A DNA stretch of 64,000 nucleotides from Streptomyces sp. SID13031 (GTDB lineage: Bacteria > Actinomycetota > Actinomycetes > Propionibacteriales > Kribbellaceae): assembly GCF_010548305.1 (NCBI RefSeq), contig NZ_JAAGLV010000002.1:62001-126000 (forward strand), in the 5' to 3' direction. Shown here piece after piece: positions 26,703-38,349 of the stretch. A program made the translations under genes and the position numbers. The notes below the pieces were generated by a model. The model did no database searches. It had not been told where the DNA came from and was given only the letters and a program-made list of their open reading frames with translations. Each line of letters opens with the position of its first letter. Positions within the stretch are counted from its first letter, which is position 1.

Positions 26703-27503
26703 CTAGCCGTCGATCTGCGCCTGCAATGCGGTGGCGTAGGTGGCTACCTCGGCGTAGACGCCCGGATTGCCGGCGTCCGCGCAGCCGATGCCCCAGGAGA
26801 CGACCCCGAAGAGACGGCCGTTCAGGACCAGCGGGCCGCCTGAATCGCCCTGGCAGGAGTCCTTGCCACCCTCCTTGAAGCCGCCGCAGATCTCACCGGC
26901 TGCGGTGTAGCCCTCGCTCGCGTACACGTCACTGCAGTAGGCGTCGCCGAGCACCGGGGCGTCGACCTTCTGGAAGGTGTCCTCCGGGCCGGTCTGCTCC
27001 GTTGCACCCCAGCCGTAGACGACCGCGGCCGCGCCTTCCGCGTCAGCCGCGGTACTGGTCTCAAGTGCCAGCGTCGGTACGCCGGTGAACGGGGTGGTCA
27101 GGGTCATGACCGCCACGTCGTGCCCGGGCGACTTGCCGTACTCCGGGTCCACCCAGATGCTGCTGATCTTGGACTCAGTACCGACCGACTTGTCGGTCAG
27201 TACGTCCCGGCCCTGGATCGCCGTGTAGGTGCTCGCCGCCTGGTCGGAGCAGTGCGCTGCCGTGACGATCTTGTTGGCCGCGACCAGCGTGGAACCGCAG
27301 TACTCCTTGGATGGGACGGGCGAGCCGCTGTTCGACAACTGGATCGCCCATGGGGCGTCGGCCGTGTGGGCGATGGTGCCGCCGACGATCCGGGTATGCG
27401 GGCCGTCGGGGGCCGGGGCGGCGGTCGCGGAGATTGCGCCGACGGACGCCGCGGTCAATGCACCAGCCGCCAGAACGGCGCGAACCAGCTGAAGTCTTGC
27501 CAT
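26703..27503 (-). CDS. Secreted trypsin-like serine protease (S1A)
   Basis: A 266-residue chymotrypsin-fold protease. It has a Sec signal peptide (residues 1-29), a short propeptide ending at Arg38 and the activation site IVGG (39-42). The catalytic triad is His84 (TAAHC), Asp129 (GHDVAVM) and Ser221 (GDSGGP). Asp215, six residues before the serine (KDSCQGDSGG), predicts cleavage after Lys/Arg. Six cysteines can form the usual disulfides. It is monocistronic and convergent with hpf across a terminator. Confidence 0.95.
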   Translation of the reverse strand: MARLQLVRAVLAAGALTAASVGAISATAAPAPDGPHTRIVGGTIAHTADAPWAIQLSNSGSPVPSKEYCGSTLVAANKIVTAAHCSDQAASTYTAIQGRDVLTDKSVGTESKISSIWVDPEYGKSPGHDVAVMTLTTPFTGVPTLALETSTAADAEGAAAVVYGWGATEQTGPEDTFQKVDAPVLGDAYCSDVYASEGYTAAGEICGGFKEGGKDSCQGDSGGPLVLNGRLFGVVSWGIGCADAGNPGVYAEVATYATALQAQIDG

Positions 27504-27655
27504 GCCTCACACTCCACAGTGATAGGGGCTGCGCGGGCGGCGCTGCCTACCCGCACACTCTCCCGGCTACCCCTGGTAGCGCACCTCTCACTTCCGGTAA
27601 CTCTGGAGTTATGACCACCTCGATCTCTACACTCTGACCCGATGGGGGAGGCCCG

Positions 27656-28414
27656 ATGGAGACTGTCGGTTACGGCTATCCGCAGGAACCGGCTCGGCCG
27701 TCGATCTGGAAGCTGCTGGTGCTCAAGCTGCTCGGCGCTGCGGTGCCGATAGCGAGCGTCGGTCTGGCTGGATGGCTGATGACCGGCCTGGTGGCCATCA
27801 AGCGGCGCAGTGCGGCGCTCGGGCTCTCGGCACTGGCCTATCTGGCCACGACTGTCTTCTACATCCTCTACGTGCTCGAGCCCGACGCACCTGAGCTCAG
27901 CACCGGCCAGGTGCTGGCCACGCTGTTGTACGTGCTGGTCAACGTCACCTGCGCCATCCAGGCCGCGGTAGTCATCGGCAGCCCGAACAACCGGCGGCCG
28001 CAATACCAACCCCTGCAGTACCAGCCCCTGCAGTACCAGCCATTGCAGTACCGGCCACCGCAGATGGGCTACCAGCCCCCGCCCATGCCCTCGAACGACG
28101 CCCTACTCCGGAATCAGGCGCGCCACATCGCCGCCACCGAGCCCACTCGCGCGCGGGCTCTCGGGATCGGCCGCCCGGATCTGCCCCGGCAATTCGACGA
28201 CGGCGGGCTGATCGACGTCAACGACGCGCCGGTCGACCTGCTGGACACTCTCCCCGGCATCACCGGCAGACAGGCCGCGGCCATCGTCGCCAGCCGGACC
28301 CAGCAGGGCCGGTTCCGCCTGGTCGACGAGCTCTGGACGCGCGAACTGCTGCCCACCCAGCTGGCCCCCCAGCTCGCCGACCGGCTGGTGGTCATCGACG
28401 TACAGGACTCCTAA
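27656..28414 (+). CDS. Membrane protein with C-terminal ComEA-like helix-hairpin-helix domain
   Basis: A 252-residue protein with three hydrophobic segments in the first 110 residues, then a Gln/Pro/Tyr-rich linker with four QYQPL-type units. The C-terminal HhH pair reads DVNDAPVDLLDTLPGITGRQAAAIVASR followed by FRLVDELWTRELL. HhH modules of this kind bind DNA non-specifically in ComEA, but here the domain follows several helices and a repeat linker, so side of membrane and role are unknown. The ATG follows GGGGGAGG. It is divergent from the protease gene. Confidence 0.75.
   Translation: METVGYGYPQEPARPSIWKLLVLKLLGAAVPIASVGLAGWLMTGLVAIKRRSAALGLSALAYLATTVFYILYVLEPDAPELSTGQVLATLLYVLVNVTCAIQAAVVIGSPNNRRPQYQPLQYQPLQYQPLQYRPPQMGYQPPPMPSNDALLRNQARHIAATEPTRARALGIGRPDLPRQFDDGGLIDVNDAPVDLLDTLPGITGRQAAAIVASRTQQGRFRLVDELWTRELLPTQLAPQLADRLVVIDVQDS
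28001..28060. repeat. Four 15-bp in-frame repeats in the HhH membrane-protein gene
   Basis: Units of the form CAGTACCAGCCCCTG follow at 28001, 28016, 28031 and 28046 with few substitutions. Each encodes Gln-Tyr-Gln-Pro-Leu or a close variant. Confidence 0.85.
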
Positions 28415-28458
28415 CCCCTTCGGCGGCTATAGGGTCGGGCCGGACCTGGGGAGGCTGG

Positions 28459-29229
28459 ATGAGGGTGCGGTACGAGATTCTCGGGCCGTTGCGGGTGTGG
28501 CATGGCAACCGTGAGCTGAAGGTGCACCGGCCCGAGCTGCGGGCACTGCTCGCGACCCTGCTGCTCGACCCGAACCGGCCGGTGCCGGTCGCGCGGATCC
28601 ACGCCACCGTCTGGCGAGGTGTTTCGTCCGGCCACCCGATCGGGGCGATCCAGCGACTCGTCGAGGAGCTCGACCGGCTCATCGACCCGGGTGTCACCGG
28701 GATGGACGGCGGCCGGCTGATCGGGCTGAGCAACGGGACCTTCCTGCTCGCCGTCGAGCCGGGCTCGCTGGAGGCGACGGAGTTCGTGGCCAGGACCGAG
28801 CAGGCCCGCCGGCTCCGGGCTGATGGCCGGTGGCACGAGGCCATGACGGTCCTCGAGCAGGCGCTCGCGATGTGGCCGCGCCGGTTGGGAGCGGAACCGC
28901 TGGCTGGTCTGGCCGGGCCGGCCTTCGATGCCGCCCGTGCCGGCATCGTCGCGACCAGGGGTGCCGCGGTCGAGGAGCTGGCGGAGGTACTGCTGGAGCT
29001 GCGCCCATCGGCGGTGGTGCTTCCTTTCCTGGCCGGTGCCAGGGCTGAGTACCCGCTCAGCGAGCGGCTCTGCGTGACCCAGATGCTCGCGCTGTACCGC
29101 GACGGCCGGCAGCCGGAGGCTTTGGCGGCCTTCGAGCATTTCCGTGGCCTGCTGGCGGCGGCCGGCGGGGCTCAAGCGTCGGGCGAGACGAGATTGCTGC
29201 ACTTCCGGATGGTCCGGCGGAGGCTCTAG
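28459..29229 (+). CDS. Small BTAD-type (AfsR/SARP-like) transcriptional regulator
   Basis: A 256-residue protein. Residues about 1-95 form an OmpR-like winged helix (RYEILGPLRVWHGNRELKVHRPELRALLATLLLDPNRPV, the usual SARP opening). Residues about 103-250 form a bacterial transcriptional activation domain (EATEFVARTEQARRLRADGRWHEAMTVLEQALAMW, ERLCVTQMLALYRDGRQPEALAAFEHFRGLL). There is no NB-ARC or TPR extension. No biosynthetic cluster adjoins it, so its target is unknown. ATG start follows GGGGAGG. Confidence 0.85.
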   Translation: MRVRYEILGPLRVWHGNRELKVHRPELRALLATLLLDPNRPVPVARIHATVWRGVSSGHPIGAIQRLVEELDRLIDPGVTGMDGGRLIGLSNGTFLLAVEPGSLEATEFVARTEQARRLRADGRWHEAMTVLEQALAMWPRRLGAEPLAGLAGPAFDAARAGIVATRGAAVEELAEVLLELRPSAVVLPFLAGARAEYPLSERLCVTQMLALYRDGRQPEALAAFEHFRGLLAAAGGAQASGETRLLHFRMVRRRL

Positions 29230-29265
29230 CCATTTTTGTCGGTGGGCTCGGGCAGACTTCCTCGG

Positions 29266-30477
29266 GTGACTACTGAGGTGTTGTCGACGGCTCAGGCCCG
29301 ACGGATCGCGCTGGCGGCCCAGGGGTTCACCGACCCGCGCCCGAAAGGGGTGCCTGACCTGAGGGCGCTGACGCGCGTGCTCGGGCGGATCGGGTTGATC
29401 CAGATCGACTCGGTGAACGTGCTCAGCCGCGCGCAGTACCTGCCGCTGTACTCCCGGCTCGGGCCGTATCCGCGCGATCTCCTGGACCGGGCCGCCGGAA
29501 AGTCGCCGCGCAAGCTGGTCGAGTACTGGGCGCACGAGGCGTCGTTGATCCCGGTCGAGACGCATCCGCTGATGCGCTGGCGGATGGCCCGGGCGGCCAC
29601 CGAGGCGTGGGGTGGGCCGCGGTCGATCGCGGTCCAGCGGCCGGACCTGGTGAAGCAGGTGCTCGCCGATGTGCGCGACCACGGGCCGCTGACGGCTCGC
29701 GAGATCGACGACGACGTTGAGCGCGACCGGAACAACTGGGGCTGGAACTGGTCCGATGTGAAGCGCGCGCTGGAGTTCCTGTTCTTCGCCGGTGAGATCA
29801 CCGTGGCTCGCCGGAACCAGCAGTTCGAGCGGATGTACGACGTTCCCGAGCGCGTCCTGCCCGCCTCGGTGGTGGCGACGCCGACCCCGACCTCGGAGGA
29901 GGCGCACCGCGGGCTGGTGTCGATCGCGGCTCGCGCGCACGGGGTGGCGACCGCGCAGTGCCTGAAGGACTACTTCCGTACTGGGCCCGCTCCGACCGCG
30001 CAGGCGATCGCCGAGCTGGTCGAGGAGGGGGAGTTGCTGCCGGTCATGATCCAGGGCTGGAAGCGCCAGGCGTACCTGCACCGCGACGCCAAGCTGCCCC
30101 GCCGGGTCAACACGAGGGCGCTGGTCAGCCCGTTCGACTCCCTCGTCTTCGAGCGGACCCGCGCCGAGGTCCTGTTCGACTTCCGCTACCGGATCGAGAT
30201 CTACGTCCCCGCCGAGAAACGGATCCACGGGTACTACGTCCTCCCGTTCCTCCTCGGCAACACCCTGGTCGCCCGAGTGGACCTCAAGGCGGACCGGACG
30301 GCCGGCGTCCTCCTGGTCCAATCAGCCCACGCCGAGCCCGGCGCACCCGCCGAGACCCCCGAGGAGCTGGCCGCCGAGCTGGTCCAGCTAGCCGGCTGGC
30401 TGGGCCTCGACCAGGTCCGGATGGCCGGCGGCGGCGACCTGTCCCCAGCCCTGAGCGTCGCCCTCCGCGGCAACTGA
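29266..30477 (+). CDS. YcaQ/AlkZ-family DNA glycosylase (HTH_42, DUF1006)
   Basis: A 403-residue member of the winged-helix HTH_42 family that includes E. coli YcaQ and Streptomyces AlkZ, which unhook alkylated bases and interstrand crosslinks. The YcaQ-type catalytic motif Gln-x-Asp is visible as QID at residues 46-48 ([12 protein letters not shown]). It is followed by YLPLYSRLG and the [10 protein letters not shown] block typical of the family. A GTG at 29266 gives the best N-terminus ([21 protein letters not shown]); a TTG at 29236 is possible. It probably protects against self-made or environmental alkylators. It is separate from secA, which starts 225 bp downstream. Confidence 0.85.
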   Translation: MTTEVLSTAQARRIALAAQGFTDPRPKGVPDLRALTRVLGRIGLIQIDSVNVLSRAQYLPLYSRLGPYPRDLLDRAAGKSPRKLVEYWAHEASLIPVETHPLMRWRMARAATEAWGGPRSIAVQRPDLVKQVLADVRDHGPLTAREIDDDVERDRNNWGWNWSDVKRALEFLFFAGEITVARRNQQFERMYDVPERVLPASVVATPTPTSEEAHRGLVSIAARAHGVATAQCLKDYFRTGPAPTAQAIAELVEEGELLPVMIQGWKRQAYLHRDAKLPRRVNTRALVSPFDSLVFERTRAEVLFDFRYRIEIYVPAEKRIHGYYVLPFLLGNTLVARVDLKADRTAGVLLVQSAHAEPGAPAETPEELAAELVQLAGWLGLDQVRMAGGGDLSPALSVALRGN

Positions 30478-30702
30478 GCCTCGCCCGAGGCGCGCGCGGG
30501 CGCAGTACTGGAACTTTCCGGGCGGCTCACTCGTGGGTGGGGCAAGGGGTGAGCTACTCCACTCGCTGGGGTGACGCCTCGGGCCCAGTACCATGGGAGA
30601 CGCCCGCCAGGCGGGCAGGCTGTGCCGTGCCCGTCACCGGGCTCGCACGGTCAGGCACCCGCCGCATTGAAGGCTGCACAGTCAAGGAGTGGACCCCCCA
30701 CG
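30478..30702 (+). other. Leader/promoter region of secA
   Basis: No gene is supported in these 225 bp. Two hairpins stand out: GCCTCG-CC-CGAGGC (30478-30491), directly after the glycosylase stop, and GCCCGCC-A-GGCGGGC (30602-30616), about 87 bp before the secA start. The first may be a weak terminator. The second could lie in the secA 5' leader. No clear promoter was found. Confidence 0.4.
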
Positions 30703-33624
<2,922 letters not shown>

Positions 33625-33640
33625 CAGCAGTACTCTCGAA

Positions 33641-33669
33641 GGCCCGCCCCGGATTCCTTGGGGCGGGCC
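33641..33669 (+). terminator. Rho-independent-type terminator of secA
   Basis: GGCCCGCCCC (33641-33650) and GGGGCGGGCC (33660-33669) form a perfect 10-bp stem with a 9-base loop, followed by TTTGG, 17 bp after the secA stop. Confidence 0.85.
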
Positions 33670-33696
33670 TTTGGCTTGGGTGAGAAGGAGTGGACG

Positions 33697-34653
33697 ATGG
33701 GCACCTGGTTGACGGAGACGTTCGGGCTGTCGGTACCGGTGGTGGGCGCGCCGATGGCGAACGTGAGCGGCGGGAAGCTGACCGGAGCGATCTCGGCGGC
33801 CGGCGGGCTGGGGATGCTCGGCGCGGGCTCCGCAGTGTCGGCCGAGTGGATCCGCACCGAGGGCGCCATCGCGGCGCAACACGGCAAGCCGTACGGCGTC
33901 GGCCTGATGGCGTGGTCGGTCAAGGATCACCCTGACCACCTCGACGCGGTGCTCGAGCTGAAGCCCGCACTCGTCTCGCTCAGCTTCGGCAACTACAGCC
34001 CGTACGTCGAACCGCTGCGGGCGGCCGGCATCGTCGTCGCCACCCAAGCCGGTACGGTCGCCGACGCCCACGTGGCGATCGCGGCCGGTGTCGACGCGAT
34101 CGTCGTCCGGGGCGCCGAAGCGGGAGGCCACGGCCGCAACGCCGTCGCCACTCTCCCTTTGCTACAAGCGATCCTGGACCTCACCGACCTGCCCGTACTT
34201 GCGGGTGGAGGCGTCTCAGGCCCGCGCGGCCTCGCCGCAGTACTGGCCGCCGGCGCCGCGGGAGGCTGGATCGGCACAGCCTTCCTCACCTGCGAAGAGG
34301 CCCTGACCCCCGACGCCTCCCGCCAACGCCTCCTGGAAGCCGACGAAACCGACACCGTCTACGGCTCGGTCTTCGACGCCGCCTCCCGAGCCGGCTGGCC
34401 GGCCGAGTTCGGCGGCCGAGCCCTCCGCAACACCTTCTACGACACGTGGGAGGGCAAGGAAGACGCTTTGAAGTCGGACGACGACGGCCACAGCCAGTAC
34501 GTCACCGCCACCCGCTCAGCCGACCCCACCTCAGCCTCCCTCTATGCAGGCCAAGGCGTAGGTGCCCTCAACTCCACCACCACTGCAGCAGAAGTCCTCG
34601 AACACCTCGCCAGCTACAAGACCTACCTCCGCGCAGCCGCCGACCTCGCCTGA
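33697..34653 (+). CDS. Nitronate monooxygenase / enoyl-ACP-reductase-II-like flavoprotein
   Basis: A 318-residue TIM-barrel FMN enzyme of the NMO family. Blocks include VPVVGAPMANVSGGKLTGAISAAGGLGMLGAG, the flavin-contacting GVDAIVVRGAEAGGHGR (with the active-site His region), LPVLAGGGVSGPRGLAAVLAAGAAGGWIGTAFL and the late LYAGQGVGAL. The ATG at 33697 has AAGGAG 7 bases upstream. It may oxidise nitronates such as propionate-3-nitronate, but the family also contains other oxidoreductases. It ends 4 bp from the convergent GH4 gene. Confidence 0.88.
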   Translation: MGTWLTETFGLSVPVVGAPMANVSGGKLTGAISAAGGLGMLGAGSAVSAEWIRTEGAIAAQHGKPYGVGLMAWSVKDHPDHLDAVLELKPALVSLSFGNYSPYVEPLRAAGIVVATQAGTVADAHVAIAAGVDAIVVRGAEAGGHGRNAVATLPLLQAILDLTDLPVLAGGGVSGPRGLAAVLAAGAAGGWIGTAFLTCEEALTPDASRQRLLEADETDTVYGSVFDAASRAGWPAEFGGRALRNTFYDTWEGKEDALKSDDDGHSQYVTATRSADPTSASLYAGQGVGALNSTTTAAEVLEHLASYKTYLRAAADLA

Positions 34654-34657
34654 TCCG

Positions 34658-35959
34658 TCAGAGGGTGAGCCGAGCGCGGAGGGCGGGAGCAAGGTAGTTG
34701 CTATGGGCATCTACCAGATCATTCGCCATTGCCCAGATCTCCGGCACCGTCAAGGCGGCCGAGGTGGCCGGGTCGACCATCAGCGCTTGGCGGATTGCGC
34801 GCGGGTCTTCTTCGAGGGCCGCTTTGACCACCAGCTCGTTGACTCCGACGTAGGCGCGGTTCAGCGCCGCGCACTGGGCGGGGAGAGCGCCGACCGAGGT
34901 GGGTTGGACGCCCAGAGAGTCAACCAGACAAGGTACTTCGACGACCGCGCCCTCGGGCAGGTTGGAGATCAGGCCATGGTTGGGCACGTTGCCGTAGATC
35001 GTCCGGGGTTTGCCGGTGACGATGCTGTGGATGACCTGCGGCGCGTACTCCATCGTGCCCTCGACCGGCAACGGGTCGCCGGCCTTCAGGGCGTCGCGGG
35101 TGCCTTCGTAGAGCGCCACGTTCTCCTCGACGATCCGTAGGTAGTCACCAACCGGCAACCGCAGCCGCTCCACCTCCGACGCGTCGTGCAGGTACCACGG
35201 CACGTACTCCGACGAGTGCTCGCTCGTCTCGGTCGGGTAGTGCCCGAGTCGCCGATACATGTCCACCCGCACCCGCCGCGCCAGCTCCGGATCACGAGCG
35301 ATCACCGCATCGAGCGCCGGATAGAGGTCCCGCCCTTGGTGCTCGAAGCGCAGCACCCAAGCCTGATGGTTCACCCCGGCAGCCAGGTAGGACACCTCGC
35401 CGTAGGGCACCCCGACCAGCGTCGAGAGGTCGTTCATCGTCCAGTAGACCGAGTGGCAAAGGCCGACGACGTTCCGCACGCCGAGCGCCGACAAGTACCA
35501 GACGTTCATCGCCATCGGGTTCGTGTAGTTGAGCAACCACGCGTCCGGGCAGATCTCGGCGATGTCGGCGGCGAGCCCGCGGAGTACCGGGAAGGTCCGG
35601 AGCGCCCGGAACACCCCACCGACCCCGAGCGTGTCCGCGATCGTCTGCCGCACTCCGTACCGCGCCGGGATGTCGAAGTCGATCCGGGTTCCCTCGTTCA
35701 TCCCGACCTGGATGATGTTGATGACGAAGTCGCACCCGGCGAGTGCCGCCCGGCGGTCGAGGTGCGCGCTGATCTCCGGTGAAACACCCAGCGATGATGC
35801 GATCGACGCGGCCGCGCCGGCAGCAGTGCTCAGCCGCTCGGGATCGATGTCGTGCAAGGCGATGTGCAGCTCACCGAGATCGTCGAAGCCGAACAGATCC
35901 GCCAGCAGCCCCTGCGTGAAAACGACGCTCCCAGCGCCGATGAACGCGATCTTGGTCAT
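34658..35959 (-). CDS. GH4 glycosidase, alpha-galactosidase (MelA)-like
   Basis: A 433-residue NAD-dependent GH4 enzyme. Evidence: dinucleotide-binding GAGSVVFTQGLL (8-19), NYTNPMAM (144-151), and the Mn-binding/redox residues Cys168-His169 (GLCHSVYW) and His198 (GVNHQAW). The CHS form is found in the MelA alpha-galactosidase group; GH4 also holds alpha-glucuronidases and phospho-glycosidases. No signal peptide, so it acts on imported sugar in the cytosol. Its ATG overlaps the stop of the kinase remnant (ATGA). As last gene of the GH114/ABC operon it would release alpha-linked galactose-type units. Confidence 0.9.
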   Translation of the reverse strand: MTKIAFIGAGSVVFTQGLLADLFGFDDLGELHIALHDIDPERLSTAAGAAASIASSLGVSPEISAHLDRRAALAGCDFVINIIQVGMNEGTRIDFDIPARYGVRQTIADTLGVGGVFRALRTFPVLRGLAADIAEICPDAWLLNYTNPMAMNVWYLSALGVRNVVGLCHSVYWTMNDLSTLVGVPYGEVSYLAAGVNHQAWVLRFEHQGRDLYPALDAVIARDPELARRVRVDMYRRLGHYPTETSEHSSEYVPWYLHDASEVERLRLPVGDYLRIVEENVALYEGTRDALKAGDPLPVEGTMEYAPQVIHSIVTGKPRTIYGNVPNHGLISNLPEGAVVEVPCLVDSLGVQPTSVGALPAQCAALNRAYVGVNELVVKAALEEDPRAIRQALMVDPATSAALTVPEIWAMANDLVDAHSNYLAPALRARLTL

Positions 35960-36600
35960 CGTGCACTCTCCGCGGCGATCGTGAGTGCCCGCTCCCGCCC
36001 GAGCCCTCTCAGCATGGCTGCCACATACCCCGCATCGAAGCCGCCTGCCGCGGCATCCACTGCAAGCGCGCCGACCGTCCGCACCTTCGACCCATCATGT
36101 GCCAGCGCCCCGGCAGCACCGTCCCGTACCACCACCAGCGGCCCGCGCCGGGCGAGGATGCCGGCCGCATCCGCCAGCACGGGATGCCCGGTCAGCGCAT
36201 GCGCCTCGGCCGCGTCGAGCAGCAGCACGTCGGTCACTCGCAACACCGCGTCGAGTACCACCCGATCCCACCGCCCCGACGGGTCGCCTCCGATGGCGAG
36301 AGATGTCGAGGCCTTGTTGCTCTTCGCCTCCTTGAAGAGCACGGCAAGCCCAGCAGCGAGCTCAGGCACTCGGTAGAAGGAGGTCGCGTGCACGTGCCGC
36401 GCAGACCGGAGCAGCTCACCCGGTACAGCGGAAGACGCCTCGACACTCAGCCCGAGCCGCGCCGCGCCATCTGCCATGGTTCCAGCGGTATCGCCAATTA
36501 CCAGCAGATCGAAATCTCCCCGCCCCGCCTCCGAGCGAAGCGAGGGGGTGTTCCCCACTACCTCCGAGCGAAGCGAGGGCGTGTCCTTTTGTGTCTTCAT
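35956..36600 (-). pseudogene. Decayed PfkB-family sugar kinase, still an open frame
   Basis: A 214-residue PfkB-like protein, about 90 residues short. The start DFDLLVIGD is joined directly to sequence that in intact kinases lies after the first substrate-binding half (TAGTMADGAARLG, ELLRSARHVHATSFY). The C-terminal anion-hole motif, normally DTTGAGD-FxAG, reads VDAAAGGFDAGY (181-192), so the catalytic Asp and its Gly partner are missing. It is therefore unlikely to be a working kinase. The frame is nevertheless intact and overlaps the GH4 start (ATGA), so it may survive to couple translation or as a non-catalytic sugar-binding protein. The N-terminus contains a duplicated 19-bp repeat. Confidence 0.75.
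36528..36579. repeat. Two direct copies of a 19-bp GAGCGAAGCGAG element
   Basis: CCTCCGAGCGAAGCGAGGG occurs at 36528-36546 and again exactly at 36561-36579, 33 bp apart, at the 5' end of the kinase remnant. The core CGAGCGAAGCGAG is close to an inverted repeat. It encodes PSLRSE twice. It looks like a dispersed repetitive element rather than protein sequence. Confidence 0.7.
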
Positions 36601-36607
36601 ATTTGTT

Positions 36608-37426
36608 TCAGCCTTTGAGTCCAGTAGAGGCCAGCGAGCGGATGAACGCCTTCTGGGCCAGCAGGAAACCCAGCAAGACGGGCAGGACGGTGATGACGTT
36701 GCCGGCCATCACCGCCGCCCACTGGGTGTGGTGCTGACCCTGGAAGGTCGTCAGGCCGAGCTGGAGGGTGTAGTTGGTGTCGTGGTTGATGGCGATCAGC
36801 GGCCAGGTCAGGTCGTTCCAGGTGCTCAGGAACGTCAGCACCGCGACCGTGCTGAGCGCGGGCCTGGCCAGCGGAAGTACGACGGAAACGAGGATTCGCA
36901 ACCGCCCGCACCCGTCGAGCCAGGCGGCCTCTTCGAGCTCCCGCGGCAGCGAGACGAAGAACTGCCGGAACAGGAAGACCGAGAACGGCGTCACCAGCGA
37001 CGGGATGATCAGGGCGCCCAGCGTGTCGATCAGGCCGAGCTCCTTCATCACCAGGAAGGTCGGGATCATCGTCAGCTGGAACGGGATCACCATCGTCGCG
37101 AGCATCAGCCCGAGCATCAGCTTCGACCCGGCGAACCGCATCCGCGCGAACGCGTACCCGCCCAGCGAGCCGAGCACCAGGTTGGCCGTCACCGCGACCG
37201 CCGAGACGATGAACGAGTTGAGGAACCAGCGCGGGAACAACGCGTTCCCGAGCACGAACCGGTAGCCGTCGAGCTTGATCCCGTGCGGGATCAGCGCCGG
37301 TGGGAACCGGTTGATCTCCGCGTTGCTCATCACCGAGCTGACCAGCAACCAGAGCAGCGGCAGCGCGAACAGCAACGCCAGCGGCGCGAGTACGAGATGC
37401 CAGGGGCTGAAGGGCAGTCGCTTCAT
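36608..37426 (-). CDS. Sugar ABC importer permease, MalG type
   Basis: A 272-residue permease with six predicted helices. The coupling EAA-type loop is LPRELEEAAWLDGCGRLRILVSVVLPLARPAL. Start ATG overlaps the MalF-type stop (4 bp). The family imports oligosaccharides or sugar derivatives with a lipoprotein binding protein; the ATPase subunit is not in this operon and is probably a shared MsiK-type protein encoded elsewhere, as usual in actinobacteria. Confidence 0.92.
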   Translation of the reverse strand: MKRLPFSPWHLVLAPLALLFALPLLWLLVSSVMSNAEINRFPPALIPHGIKLDGYRFVLGNALFPRWFLNSFIVSAVAVTANLVLGSLGGYAFARMRFAGSKLMLGLMLATMVIPFQLTMIPTFLVMKELGLIDTLGALIIPSLVTPFSVFLFRQFFVSLPRELEEAAWLDGCGRLRILVSVVLPLARPALSTVAVLTFLSTWNDLTWPLIAINHDTNYTLQLGLTTFQGQHHTQWAAVMAGNVITVLPVLLGFLLAQKAFIRSLASTGLKG

Positions 37427-38349
37427 CGCGCGGCCCTCCGGCGGTAGAGCTGCAAGGCCAGCCCGATGACGAGCAGCGCAACGGCCAGCGCGTACGCCGC
37501 GGCCGCGCTGTAGCCGGCGGTGAAGGTCTTGAACGCCTTCTCCCAGATGAAGTAGACGATCACAGTCGTCGAACCGAGCGGCCCGCCCTTCGTGGTGACG
37601 AAGACGAGATCGAACACCTGCAACGCGTTGATCGTCTGGAACAGCACCAGGAAGATCGACACCGGCGTCAGCGTCGGGAGGACAACGTGCCGCAGTACGC
37701 CGGTCCGTCCTGCTCCGTCGATGCGCGCGGCCTCGACCAGCTCACCCGGAACGCCTTGCAGAGCAGCGAGATAGACGATGACGCAGAAGCCGGTCCCGCT
37801 CCACAGCGAGATCGCGACGAGCAGGTAGAGTGCCTGACCCGGGTCGCTGAAGAATCCCTGCGCCGGCAGTCCCAGCTTGTGCAGCACCGAGTTGGCCGCG
37901 CCGAACTCGGGGTCGAGCACGAAGGAGAAGAGCACCCCTTGTGCGGCCGCGGAGACGACGAAAGGAACGAAGACCAGCGTGCGATAGATGCTGATGAACC
38001 GGATCTGCCGGTCCAGCATCAACGCGATCGCCAATCCGCCGACCACACTGAGCGGCACGTACAGCACCGTGTAGAGCAGCGTGTGCTCGACGGCCGAAGC
38101 GAACGCGGGATCGGCCGCCAGTGCCTTGTAGTTGGCGAATCCCACCCAAGAGCTCGGCGAGACCAGGTCGTTCGACTGGAACGACAGCAGCAACGACCAC
38201 AGCACGGGCACGACGCTCAACCCGAGGATGATCAGCACCGACGGGCTGACGAACGCCCACGCGGTGGCACCTTCACCTCGCGTACGCCGCCGCTTGGCGG
38301 CCCGCCGTGCGCGAGGGTCGATCGTGAAGGTACCGACGACACTGGCCAT
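37423..38349 (-). CDS. Sugar ABC importer permease, MalF type
   Basis: A 308-residue permease. The ATG at 38349 overlaps the stop of the binding-protein gene (TAATG); an upstream start would extend into that gene. The N-terminus is basic (RARRAAKRRRTRGEG), followed by six helices. The coupling loop is VPGELVEAARIDGAGRTGVLRHVVLPTLTPVS. It pairs with the MalG-type subunit. Confidence 0.92.
   Translation of the reverse strand: MASVVGTFTIDPRARRAAKRRRTRGEGATAWAFVSPSVLIILGLSVVPVLWSLLLSFQSNDLVSPSSWVGFANYKALAADPAFASAVEHTLLYTVLYVPLSVVGGLAIALMLDRQIRFISIYRTLVFVPFVVSAAAQGVLFSFVLDPEFGAANSVLHKLGLPAQGFFSDPGQALYLLVAISLWSGTGFCVIVYLAALQGVPGELVEAARIDGAGRTGVLRHVVLPTLTPVSIFLVLFQTINALQVFDLVFVTTKGGPLGSTTVIVYFIWEKAFKTFTAGYSAAAAYALAVALLVIGLALQLYRRRAAR

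Noticed and set aside
28459..29229. SARP-type activator as a sign of an antibiotic gene cluster
   Set aside because: No biosynthetic enzymes adjoin it; the neighbours are a membrane HhH protein and a DNA glycosylase.
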